From Datura wrightii (lineage: Eukaryota; Streptophyta; Magnoliopsida; Solanales; Solanaceae), in contig JASDFA010000016.1 of assembly GCA_035772735.1 (NCBI GenBank), forward strand, positions 147,448,501 to 147,512,500: a stretch of 64,000 bases of DNA. Direction: 5' to 3'. The translations under genes and the position numbers were made by a program. The notes under the pieces were generated by a model. It saw only the letters and a program-made list of their open reading frames with translations. It made no database searches and was not told the origin of the DNA. Shown piece after piece: positions 20,425 through 31,502 of this stretch (position 1 is its first letter; every line of letters begins with the position of its first letter).

Positions 20425-22999
20425 TGTCACACCCCACTTAAGGGGGTATGACTGGCACCTGGTGCCCTACTAGGACCTGAACTGCTAGACTACTGAGCCT
20501 GAGCACATCTGGTGCCTGGCTGGCTCTAACTCAGATTCAGGTAAACAACGGGCTATATAACGGCTGTAAATATAGCCTCCGGCCGACTAGGCCTATAGCC
20601 ACCTGTACCTGTACTAACAGCTGACCAGAAACATATCAATATAGGGAAGCCTATGCGGGCCGACAAGGCCACCATGCTGTCTAGTTACTTGTAACTCAAT
20701 AATGAAATATTGGAAATCTACGTGACCGGCAAGGTCACTACTACTGTCAAGCTAAGGCCCCACACGGCCAACATAAAAGAAACAAAAATACTAACAGCTA
20801 TACAACTGCACGGCCTCACACGACCGGCTCATCTGACCACAGGGAATTATATACAGACTGCAAGTCTCTAAGAATACTGATAAGATGGTCGAGACAGGGC
20901 CCTGGCCTACCCATGCTGTACAACAAAAAAAAGGGATAAACCTCTAGCTATCTAGCTCCGGATGACTGGAGCTGATGACCCTGTGAGCTGACTGGAATCA
21001 CGAGGTATCGGCTCCTCGTCTATGAGTACCTGCAGGCAAGTAATGCAGCACCCCACCGGGCGTCAGTACCACTGGTACTGAGTATGTAAAACAATAACTG
21101 AACGAAATATCTGAAAACAACAACACAACTGATGGAACCGAAATAGGAAGGAATAGACTAACTGACTGGAAATGTAAAACTATGCCTACTCTTAACTATA
21201 CTGGAAGGAGTAGGAGTCATACCTGGAGATGTATCATGCTACTGTCGATCTACTCGTATCTAGTGTAACATGGCATAACCTAACATAACATAACATAGCA
21301 CACACAAACCTTACCCGGCCCCATAAGCCGGGAGGTACAAACAACACGCAATCTATACCCCCACCCCGGTCGTCCCATCTCCTATAATAACTATAAGCAT
21401 CCTGCCGGTCCCCTGGGTATGCACTTGGGCTCACTGAGCCCCTGACTATAACTATACCTGAGTCCGGAGGACTCCTGAATCAACACCCCGGGCATAGCCG
21501 CTCGAAAGGGGTGTATAAGGGCCGACCAAGGCACAATATGGGGAAAACTGGCATCCCATCTTCGTCCCCTGTGGGACGGCATGCCACTCCGTAGAGCGAC
21601 GTATCCTCGTCCTCTAGCGGACGAGTCGATACAGCTATTAACCCTGGGGCGGTCATGGATGCTAGGGAATCCAACCCCAAGACAATACAGTGGTCTCAAC
21701 TAGTAATACTATCTGCATATACCACATACTGAAGCTAATGATAATAAAGTATTTGTACATACTGTATGCTGAACTAGTGATAGTGACATGTACGTATTTA
21801 ATACATGCTGAGATTGATAATAGTATATATATAAATATAATCTTCTTCCATACTGTACTGAGTCTAATGTAGAACAAGATATAGTTTTTCTGCTGGAAAC
21901 CATGCTGTATAACTGAGTTTCTATAGTAACATGACTTACTATTTCTAACATGCTTTCTAAACTTCATTTTAACCTATCATTCTACTTCTGAGATGCCTTA
22001 CAGATACTTACATTGCTTTACCGGGTTTCAACTAAATACAATAATATCCTAACATTGTGTACTAAATCACATACTGGGCATGTTGTACAGTTCCTAACAC
22101 TTGTATTAGAATTTATATTGTGCTAGCAAGTTTCACGCTATACATAACATGATGCTTCTAGTATCATACCAACATTCATAATATACAAAACACACGACTT
22201 CTGAACATTCTACTGGCCTTTAAACTACTTTACTATACCGAAACTACTAACTTGCCGAGGAAACTAGCTTTATATACCTTCACTTCTGAATCCCCGACTA
22301 ACCGGCATAGCTTGGTCAGTATTTCAGCTATTCCTCCCAACTGCATTCATATATATATCAATCAGTACTAAATACAACTTTATTCTGAAGGACGACATCA
22401 CTTTCGATATAATTATAGCCTAAACTTAGACTTATCGAAAGACGGTCGAAAACTCGCTATTTTTTAGAAGTCCAAAAGGGAGAAGTATTCACTTCACAGC
22501 TAGGAACACATAGACACTAGTTTGGAGCAATTCCACTTACCTTAGTCTAGTAGCTCGATGACTCGTCGGCCGTATTTCGCGAAACTAAATCCGTAGGAAT
22601 GCTCTCTGCTGCTAAATACCTCGGTATCTGAGGTTAATTTGAGTTTGGACTACGTTTAGCAGCGTAATCGGACGAAAATATATTTACCCTCTTCGTTCTC
22701 CTCTGTTCCTCTGCGTTTTCTTGAAATTTTATAAGTTTTAAATGAATTAAAACCGAAGTGGGGCTTTATATACTTGAGCCTGGACAGGGCCAACGTGTCA
22801 CGGAGCCAACGCGGAGGCTCCACCTCCGTGACACATTGCCATCGCGGAGGGGCTCTGCCTCGGCTCCTTCCGCGAAGATTCGATAGGCTATCTGTCCGAT
22901 CCTTTCCCGGGCCTTTCTCTACCACGTATGGCTTTCAAATATGCCTAACCACCGTGCGAATAGGCCATCTAGGTGTCGAAAATCTTACGGGGTATAACA
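20425..22999 (-). repeat. 3' LTR of element B (2575 bp)
   Basis: On the minus strand it runs TGTTATACCCC...GGGGTGTGACA. It holds a TATA box, upstream inverted repeats and a stretch (21391-21699) open in the sense direction for 102 codons, present also in the other LTR. Antisense ORFs such as 22774-23073 reflect the GC-rich hairpin region and are not gene candidates. Confidence 0.92.
22764..22834 (-). promoter_or_regulatory. LTR promoter of B (3' copy): TATA box plus upstream hairpin
   Basis: On the minus strand TATATAAAG (22764-22772) lies just downstream of an inverted repeat (22795-22834) with arms like GTGTCACGGAG and CTCCGTGACAC. The same pair is present in all four LTRs of the B/D family. 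This is the expected Pol II core promoter of the element. Confidence 0.65.
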
Positions 23000-23034
23000 T
23001 TTTTCACCCCTTAAGAACATTCGTCCTCGAATGG
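23000..23034 (-). other. Polypurine tract and pre-PPT motif of element B
   Basis: Read on the minus strand, cattcgaggacgaatgt is followed by TTAAGGGGTGAAAAA and the LTR start. The purine run is slightly decayed compared with the AAGGGGGG of element D. Confidence 0.7.
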
Positions 23035-23263
23035 AAACTGCTATCTAGAGGACTTCTTAATTTACTTATTTAGAAAAATTTCGGCAGAGTCTCCCCTTTA
23101 ATATGGACTATACCAAAAACCTGAAACACAGAAAAGTCCAATACAGGTATTGCACACAATACTTTAGGATTCACTGGATAGCTAAGCATCAATCTTCCTC
23201 ATTTATTCATACACCACTCTAAGGTATTGCATAAGTAATAATATGGACATACCTGTCGCCTGA

Positions 23264-24790
23264 CTAGGCCTGGAATAAGTGAGGATATCTGGTCTTCATA
23301 TCTTCCTCAGCCTCCCAAGTCATCTCCTCTCGGTTCCTGTTACGCCGCAATACCTTGACAGACGCAATATCTTTAGTCCTCAATCTGCGAATCAGTCTGT
23401 CTAAGATGGCTACTGGAACCTCTTCATAGGCCAGCTTTTCTATAACCTAGATATCCTAGACTGGGACTACTCTGGATGGGTCCCCTATGCATTTCCTCAG
23501 CATAGATACATGAAAGACCGGATGAACGGATTCTAATTCTGGAGGCAAGTTCAACTCATATGCTACTCGGCCTATCTTTCGACGAATCTGATAAGGCCCA
23601 ACAAACCTCGGGCTAAGCTTACCTCTCTTGCCGAATCTCATTACCCCTTTCATCGGAGATACTTTCAAAAATACCCAGTCATACATTAAATTCCAGGTCT
23701 CTGCGTCGCACATCTGCATATGATTTCTGGCGGCTTTGTGCAGTCAGTAAGCGTTCTCGGATAAGCTTTACCTTCTCCTCTGACTACTGAACAATGTCTC
23801 GCCCAACTAAAGCTGATTCTCCTATTTCAAACTAGCCAACCGGCGATCTGCATTTTCGCCCGTATAAAGCCTCAAAAGGTGCCATTTGGATGGCTGAGTG
23901 ATAGCTGTTATTGTAGGCAAATTCAATTAACGGCAAATGCTCATCCCAGCTACCACCAAAGTCTAGCACACACGCTCGCAACATATCTTCGAGCATCTAA
24001 ATTGTGCGTTAAGCCTGTCCATCTGTCTGAGGATGGAATGCTGTGCTTAAATTAATCTGCGTTCCCAGACCTCTCTGAAACAACCGCCAAAATCTAGCCG
24101 TAAATTGTGCTCCTCTATTTGAAAGAATGGATACTGGTACTCCATGTAACCTGACTATTTCTCGGATATACAACTCCGCATAATCTTCAGCCGAGAAGGT
24201 AGTTCTTACCGGCAGGAAATGAGCTGATTTTGTCAATCTGTCAACTATCACCCATATAGAGTCATGTCTGTGTTTTGTACGGGGTAATCCTGCTATAAAA
24301 TCCATATTCACTGCTTCCCATTTCCAGAGAGGTACAGCTATATCCTGAGTCAAACCGCGTGGTTTCTGATGTTCTGCTTTCACCTATTGGCAGTTAGGAC
24401 ACTGGCTACAAATTCAGCAATTTCTCTTTTCATACCTAGCCACCAGTAGTTTTTCTTGATATCATGGTACATTTTTGTCGCACCAGGGTGAAGAGAATAA
24501 TGGGCGTAATGTACCTCGTTCATAATCTGCTGGCGGAGCCCTGAAACATCTGGAACACATAGGCGACCTTTACATAATAGCACTTCTCCCTCAGTTACTT
24601 GAAAGTCTGGCACTTTACCCTGCTGGATTCTATCTTTGAACTGGATCAGGTCGGGATCCTCATATTGCCGTTCTTTCACTTCCACATCTAATGATGACAC
24701 AACGGTGTTCTGTATTACTGCACTACCGTCCTCTGTTTCTGCTACACGAACGGCTAGGCCATCTAACTGATGTATCTCCCTGACCAATTC
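23264..24790 (-). pseudogene. Integrase with GPY/F and chromodomain of element B, catalytic Asp changed
   Basis: The minus-strand reading starts in the RNase H-integrase linker (PEQRELVREIHQLDG) and has the HHCC finger, with HYAHYSLHPGATKMYHD intact. A one-base deletion near 24411 breaks the CPNC half. The core is open from 24383 to 24009 (VNMDFIAGLPRTKHRHDSI). At 24117-24119 the catalytic motif reads SNRGAQ instead of SDRGAQ. Stops interrupt the Glu region. A two-base deletion near 23690 restores the frame for 23719-23456 (MKGVMRFGK, FVGPYQI, HPVFHVSMLRK). The chromodomain tail ends at the stop 23264-23266. Confidence 0.85.
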
Positions 24791-26160
24791 CCGCTGCTCG
24801 GGCTGCAAATGTGCCAAGATCCCCATGGACTTACGACTGAGAGCATCTGGTACAACATTGGCTTTTTCGGGGTGGTATAGAATATTCACATCATAATCCT
24901 TTAACAGCTCCAACTAGCGATGTTGCCGCAGATTCAACTCCCTCTAAGTGAAGATGTACTGTAGGCTCTTGTGATCTATGAAAATATCAACATGGACGCC
25001 ATACAGGTAATGCCTCCACATCTTCAAAGCGTGGATCACTGCGGCTAATTCCAGGTCGTGGGTAGGGTAATTCTTTTTGTGTTTCCTCAGCTGTCTGGAA
25101 GCATATACAATCACTTTACCATGCTGCATCAACACACAACCTAACTCGATGCCCGATGCATCGCAATACACCGAATAACCTTCTGTACCTTCCGGCAATG
25201 CTAACACTGGGGCGAAGGTTAATCTGTCTTTCAGTTCCTGGAAGCTCTGCTCGCATGCCTCTGTCCACTGAAACTTTGCTGCTTTCTGTGTCAGTTTAGT
25301 CATAGGTGCCGCAATAGTCGAGAACCCTTCAACGAACCTCCGGTAATATCCTGCTAATCCCAGGAAGCTACGGACTTCAGTCGGAGTGGTAGGCCTAGGC
25401 CATGATTTAACTGCTTCTATTTTCTACTTGTCAACTTGCATACCAGCATCCGACACAATATGCCCTAAAAAGGCTAGTGAATTAAGCCAGAATTCACACT
25501 TAGAAAATTTAGCATATAACTGGCGGTCCCTGAGGATCTGGAGCACTGTCCGCAAATGAGTCCAGTGATCTGCTTCAGAGCGAGAATACACCAGAATGTC
25601 ATCAATGAATACTATTACGAACAAGTCCAGGAAGCGTCTGAAAATACTGTTCATCAGGTCCATGAAAATTGCCGGGGCATTCGTTAATTCGAAGGACATG
25701 ACTTGAAATTCAAAGTGTCCATATCGGGTCCTGAACACTGTCTTAGGAATATCTCTTTCACGTACTCGAACCTGATGATATCCGGACTGCAAGTCAATCT
25801 TAGAAAAGTATCTGGATCCCTGAAACTGATCAAATAAGTCATCAATTCTGGGAAGCAGGTACTTGTTCTTCACTGTAACTTTGTTCAATTGTCGATAATC
25901 TATGCACATACGGAGTGAGCCATCTTTCATTCTTACAAATAGGACTAGCGCACCCCATGGTGAAGTACTCGGTCTAATAAAGCCTTTATCCAACAAGTCT
26001 TTCAGCTGCTCCTTTAATTTTCTGAGTTCTGCAAGAGCCATACGATAGGGAGGAATTGATATCGGCTGAGTGCCTGGTAAAAAGTCAATTGCAAAATCTA
26101 TTTCCCTTTCTGGGGGAATAGCAGGTAACTCATCGGGAAACACATCAGGGAACTCGTTCA
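24791..26160 (-). pseudogene. Reverse transcriptase and RNase H of element B, active sites kept
   Basis: The RT is open to 25424 with FPDVFPDELPAIPPEREI, FIRPSTSPWGA, DYRQLNKVTV, IDLQSGYHQV and the catalytic FIDD (Asp codons 25598-25603). One TAG at 25424-25426 stands for Gln before KIEAVKSWPRP. RNase H follows in the same frame with YCDASG, DLELAAVIHALK, IDHKSLQ and VVPDALSRK, so all four acidic positions remain. Another TAG sits at 24944-24946. Apart from these two stops this is the best preserved polymerase in the window. Confidence 0.9.
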
Positions 26161-26640
26161 CCACCGGAACGGACTGGAGTGTCAGAGATTCTGCTCGGAC
26201 ATCCTGAACTCTGACCAGATGGTAAATACATCCCTTAGATATCAATTTCCTTGCCTGAAGGCAGGAAATAAACCTACCTTTTAGCGTAGCGGTGCTGCCC
26301 TTCCACTCCCCCACTGCTTCTCCTGGAAAGTGGAATCGGACCGTCTTGGTCCAACATTCAACATTGGCAAAGCACGGTACTAGCCAATCCATACCCATTA
26401 TGGCATCGAAGTCTATCATTTCTAACTCAACCAGATCTACTGTGGTCTGACGGTCAACAACCTCTACTGTACACCCTCGGTAAATTTTGCTAGCTACGAT
26501 AGAGTCACCGACGGGCGCGGATACTAAAAAGGGATGCTGCAATAAATTCTGGTGCAATATTGAACTTTCGTGCCACAAATGGAGTAATATAGGACAAAGT
26601 AGACCCTGGATCAATCAATACATAAGCAGTGTGTGACCAG
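26161..26640 (-). pseudogene. Aspartic protease of element B, frameshifted
   Basis: The active site reads LIDPGSTLSYITPF in a frame different from gag, because of an apparent two-base loss right at the gag-protease junction. A second indel near 26540 brings the reading back to the gag frame. The rest is open: VSAPVGDSIVASKIYRGC, then DLVELEMIDFDAIMGMDWL. In relatives gag and pol form a single open frame here, so the first lesion, not a programmed frameshift, is the simplest explanation. Confidence 0.75.
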
Positions 26641-26644
26641 ATAG

Positions 26645-28045
26645 TTAGCATACTGTCACAACATCAGGTGATGCTTCTGAATCTTGCCTCCCTGGTAAAG
26701 CATATGTGCGGCTTGGACCCGCACCTGCACTGGAGGCCTCTGATCTGCCCTGACCCCTGCCTGCTGAAATTGAGGGCCTGCGCCCTGCCGAGGATGCTGT
26801 AGCTCGTGACCCTGCGGATGCCCTGTCTTGTCTATCCCGATCCTCTTGACCTCTGGCTGGGCAATCCTTCATCAAATGGCCTTCTTGGCCACAAATATAA
26901 CATCCGGTGGAGCCATACCTGCATGCTCTAGGATGGCGTCGGATGCATATAGGGCAAAGTGGTAGGGTATACCTACTCTGCTCCACTCTCCTCTGTAATG
27001 GTGAATCTGCCATCTGCGAGCCTCTATCGGTCTCTGACTGCCCCCAGCGGCTAAATCTACCCCTCTGCAGCTGTGGTGGAGGCGGGGGCCTGGGCGGCCT
27101 ATCTAACAATCGTGGCCTAGGTCCTCCCCGAGCCTCCCTCTGTAACTCAACTGGCATGTCCCGGCGGCGCTGTTCCTGATTGGTCCTCCTGATCTCCCGC
27201 TGCCGCTGCCTGATGCCCTCAATATTCTGGGCAAATGCCTGAACTCAGGCAATATCCATGTCCTCTCAAAGTGTGGCCGTAATGCAAGTCTCAACATATT
27301 CTGGATTCAACCCCATGATAAAGAGGTGTACTCTGGATGCCATGGTATCAACAAAGGCCGGTGCATACCGGGCCAAAGGATCAAACCGCAAGGAATATTC
27401 CCAAACACTCATGGCCTCCTGCTCTAGATGTAGGAACTGGTCTACCCGGGCCTGTCGAATCTCCCGCAGCAAATAGTGATCCAGAAAAGCTCCTGAGAAG
27501 CTGGACCAGGTCGGAGGGGAAACATCTCTCCCTCGGGACCTTTCCCAGCTTTCATACCACAATACGGCGATGTCCCATAACCGGAATGCTGCCAACTCAA
27601 CTGATTCTGCAGGCGTGGCATGCATAACCCTGAAAATTCTCTGCATTTGATCCAGAAAATCCTGAGGGTCCTCTGTTCGGTCCGTACCTGTAAACTTTTG
27701 GGGATTCAGAGCCAAGAACTCTCAGACCATCAAACTACCGAGCCCTCCTGACGACTCCGCAACTGTAGACGGCATCGGCTGATGCTGAGCAACCATCATT
27801 TGTGCTAACATGACTACTGCACTCCTAACCTCCTGGTCGGAAGGTGTCGGTATGGGGACTGCTGGAGGTAGTGTCGCCCCAAGTTGCTCATGACGTGGTG
27901 GAGACTACTGAGAAGGCTTGGACGATGCCTCTATAGTGCCCTCGGATCGGGCTGTTTCTAAACGAGGGTGAGGCATCCTGCTGGTGCCTTCCCCTGCTAA
28001 AATATCTAAACTCCGGCCTATGATAGGATGTCGCTGGTCTGACAT
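26645..28045 (-). pseudogene. gag of element B, four in-frame stops
   Basis: The ATG at 28045 gives MSDQRHPIIGRSLDILAGEG. One frame continues for about 467 codons, with stops after KPSQ, before EFLALNP, after CITATL and after EDMDIA. The capsid has NPQKFTGTDRTEDPQDFLDQ, LWYESWERSRG and LLREIRQARVDQFLHLEQ. A basic, proline-rich region leads to a clear CCHC zinc knuckle, CYICGQEGHLMKDCP (about 26916-26872). The protein would form the particle and bind genomic RNA. Apart from the stops the frame holds to 26645. Confidence 0.87.
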
Positions 28046-28241
28046 TATCTGTAACCAAAGAATATAGTAAGCTTTAGGGACTCAACCCTATTTTGTACTG
28101 CTCTACAGCACGACTAAATAAGAATAAAAGACAACCATTCTATCATGCCTTGCAGCCCCCTACCCATAGTATGTGGTGCACAACACATCCATAGGTAGGA
28201 CTCTACTTAGCACGGTTTGTAAACTCCCTGGGATACGACCT

Positions 28242-28253
28242 GCTCTGATACCA
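28242..28253 (-). other. Primer-binding site of element B
   Basis: On the minus strand it reads TGGTATCAGAGC, a perfect initiator tRNA-Met site, four bases after the 5' LTR end. Confidence 0.92.
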
Positions 28254-28257
28254 AGTT

Positions 28258-30836
28258 TGTCACACCCCACTTAGGGGGGTATGACTGGCACCAGGTGCCC
28301 TACTAGGACCTGAACTGCTAGACTACTGAGCCTGAGCACATCTGGTGCCTGGCTGGCTCTAACTCAGATTCTGAGAAACAACGGGCTATATAATGGCTGT
28401 AAATATAGCCTCCGGCTGACTAGGCCTATAGCCACCGGTACCTGTACTAACAGCTAACGAGAAACATATCAACATAGGGAAGCCTATGCGGGCCGAAAAG
28501 GCCACCATGCTGTCTAGTTACCTGTAACTCAACAATGAAATATTGGAAAGCTACGTGACCGGCAAGGTCACTACTACTGTCAAGCTAAGGCCCCACACGG
28601 CCAACATAAAAGAAACAAAAATACTAACAGTTATACAACTGCACGGCCTCACACGACTGGCTCATCTGACCACAGGGAATTATATACAGACTGCAAGCCT
28701 CTAAGAATACTGATAAGATGGTCGGGACAGGGCCCCGGCCTACCCATGCTGTACAACAAAAACAAAAGGGATAAACCTCTAGCTATCTAGCTCCGGATGA
28801 CTGGAGCTGAAGACCCTCTGAGCTGACTGGAATTACAAGGTATCAGCCCCTCCTCTTTGAGTACCTGCAGGTAAGTAATGCAGCGCCCCACCGGGCGTCA
28901 GTACCACTGGTACTGAGTATGTAAAACAATAACTGAAAGAAATATCTGAAAACAACAACACAACTGATGGAACTGAAATAGGAAGGAATAGACTAACTGA
29001 CTGGAAATGTAAAACTATGCCTACTCTTAACTATACTGGAAGGAGTAGGAGTCATACCTGGAGATGTATCGTGCTACTGTCGATCTACTCGTATCTAGTG
29101 TAACATGGCATAACCTAACATAACATAACATAGCACAAACAAACCTTACCCGGCCCCCATAAGCCAGGAGGTACAAACAACACGCAATCTATACCCCCAC
29201 CCCGGTCGTCCCATCTCCTATAATAACTATAAGCATCCTGCCGGTCCCCTGGGTATGCACTTGGGCTCGCTGAGCCCCTGACTATAACTGTACCTGAGTC
29301 CGGAGGACTCCTGAATCAACACCCCGGGCATACCCGCTCGAAGGGGGTGTATAAGGGCCGACCAAGGCACAATATGGGGAAAACTGGCATCCCATCTTCG
29401 TCCCCTGTGGGACGGCATGCCACTCCGTAGAGCGACGTATCCTCGTCCTCTAGCGGACGAGTCGATACAACTATTAACCCTGGGGCGGTCATGGATGCTA
29501 GGGAATCCAACCCCAAGACAATACAGTGGTCTCAACTAGTGATACTATCTGCATATACCACATACTGAAGCTAATGATAATAAAGTATTTGTGCATACTG
29601 TATGTTGAACTAGTGATAGTGACATGTATGTATTTAATACATGCTGAGATTGATAATAGTATATATATAAATATAATCTTCTGCCATACTGTACTCAGTC
29701 TAATGTTGAACAAGATATATTTTTTCTGCTGGAAACCATGCTGTATAACTGAGTTTCTATAGTAACATGATTTACTATTTCTAACATGCTTTCTAAACTT
29801 CATTTTAACCTATCATTCTACTTCTGAGATGCCTTACATATACTTACATTTCTTTACCGGGTTTCAACTGAATACAATAATATCCTAACATTCTGTACTA
29901 AATCACATACTGGGCATGCTGTACAGTTCCTAACACTTGTATTAAAATTTATATCGTGCTAGCAAGTTTCACGCTGTACATAACATGATGCTTCTAGTAT
30001 CATACCAACATTCGTAATATACATAACACACGACTTCTGAACATTCTACTGGCCTTTAAACTACTTTACTATACTGAAACTACTAACTTGCCGAGGAAAC
30101 TAGCTTTACATACCTTCACTTCTGATTCCCCGACTAACCGGCGTAGCTTGGTCAGTATTTCAGCTATTCCTCCCAACTGCATTCATATATATATATCAAT
30201 CAGTACTAAATACAACTTTATTCTGAAGGACGACATCACTTTCGATATAATTATAGCTAAACTTAGGCTTATCGAAAGACGGTCAAAAACTCGCTATTTT
30301 TCAAAAATCTAGAAGGGAGAAGTATTCATTTCACAGCTAGGAACACATAGACACTAGTTTGGAGCAATTCCACTTACCTTAGTCCAGTAGCTCGACGATT
30401 CGTCGGCCGTATTTCGCGAAACTAAATCCGTAGGAATGCTCTCTGCTGCTAAATACCTCGGTATCTTAGGTTAATTTGAGTTTAGACTACGTTTAGCAGT
30501 GTAATCGGACGAAAATATATTTACCCTCTTCGTTCTCCTCTTTTCCTCTGCGTTTTCTGGAAATTTTATAAGTTTTAAATGAATTAAAATCGAAGTGGGG
30601 CTTTATATACTTGAGCCTGGATAGGGCCAACATGTCACGGAGCCAACGCGGAGGCTCCACCTCCGTGACACGTTGCCATCGCGGAGGGGCTCTGCCTCGG
30701 CTCCTTTCGTGATGATTCGACAGGCTATCCGTCCGATCCTTTCCCGGGCCTTTCTCTACCACGTATGGCTTTCAAATATGCCTAACCACCGTGCGAATAG
30801 GCCATCTAGGTGTCGGAAATCTTACGGGGTATAACA
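28258..30836 (-). repeat. 5' LTR of element B (2579 bp)
   Basis: It is the mate of 20425-22999, with the same TGTTATACCCC and GTGTGACA ends, read on the minus strand. The sense-direction 102-codon frame recurs at 29227-29535. It abuts the gaagg duplication at 30837. Confidence 0.92.
30601..30672 (-). promoter_or_regulatory. LTR promoter of B (5' copy): TATA box plus upstream hairpin
   Basis: TATATAAAG on the minus strand at 30601-30609, with an inverted repeat upstream (30631-30672) that has one mismatch compared with the D copies. This copy would drive the genomic RNA of the element. Confidence 0.65.
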
Positions 30837-31440
30837 GAAGGAAATGTACATCCCCTTTCGACCGGCTTGATGCATTCGAGGTGAGACCATAGGGTGCTGA
30901 CTTGTTGAAGGAATCCATGGAAAAGGTTAGGATAATTCAAGAAAAGCACTTGGCAAATCAAAGTAGACAAAACTAGTATGCTGCCTAGTAGGTTAGTTAT
31001 ATGGAGTTCATCGGGGGAGAGCAGGTGTTGCTTAAGGTTTCACCCATGAAGGGTGTGATGTGGTTTGGAAAATGGGGCAAGCTCTGCCCAAGATACATTG
31101 TGCTATTTGAGGTTCTTCTACATGCAAAGGAGGCGGTCTTCGAATTGTCCTTGCCACCATGTTTGTTTGGAGTTTATACTATATTTCATGCTTCCATGAT
31201 GAAGAAATACCATAGGGATGGTACTTACATTATCCGATAGGATCCGATGTTGCTGACAAGAACTTATCTTATGAAGAGGAGTCGGTGGCTATATTAGATA
31301 GAGAGGTATACAAGTTGAGATCGAAGGAGATCACAACTGTAAAGGTATAATGGAGGAACCATTCCATGGAGGAGGCCACTTAGCAGACCAAAGCAGACTT
31401 ACGAGAAAAATACCCCCATATTTTTGTTGAGTTAGGTAAT
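30837..31440 (+). pseudogene. Integrase C-terminus and chromodomain of element A
   Basis: Reading continues from 20424 with a Lys-Cys-Thr-Ser-Pro run, equivalent to the RKCRSP block of relatives. Then come VSPMKGVMWFGKWGK (about 31035-31080), a damaged GPY/F block and FHASMMKKYHRDGT. The chromodomain tail reads REVYKLRSKEITTVKV, a stop for Trp, then a KADLREKYPHIF-type ending. At least two frameshifts and two stops are present. It ends close to the pre-PPT motif at 31466-31480. Confidence 0.75.
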
Positions 31441-31502
31441 TTTCTTTCTTTTGTTTATTTTTTGACCATTCGGGGATGAAGGGTGTTTTATTTGGTATTT
31501 TC

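Larger units (their letters stand above)
20425..30836 (-). mobile_element. Full-length chromovirus element B, nearly intact pol order
   Basis: LTRs at 20425-22999 and 28258-30836 flank, on the minus strand, a primer site, gag, protease, RT, RNase H, integrase, chromodomain and polypurine tract. A perfect 5-bp duplication, gaagg (20420-20424 and 30837-30841), marks insertion into the integrase of A. In the first 245 bases the LTRs differ at about a dozen positions by eye, so B is much younger than A. Coding is broken by a modest number of stops and small indels. Family features match element D closely. Confidence 0.93.
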
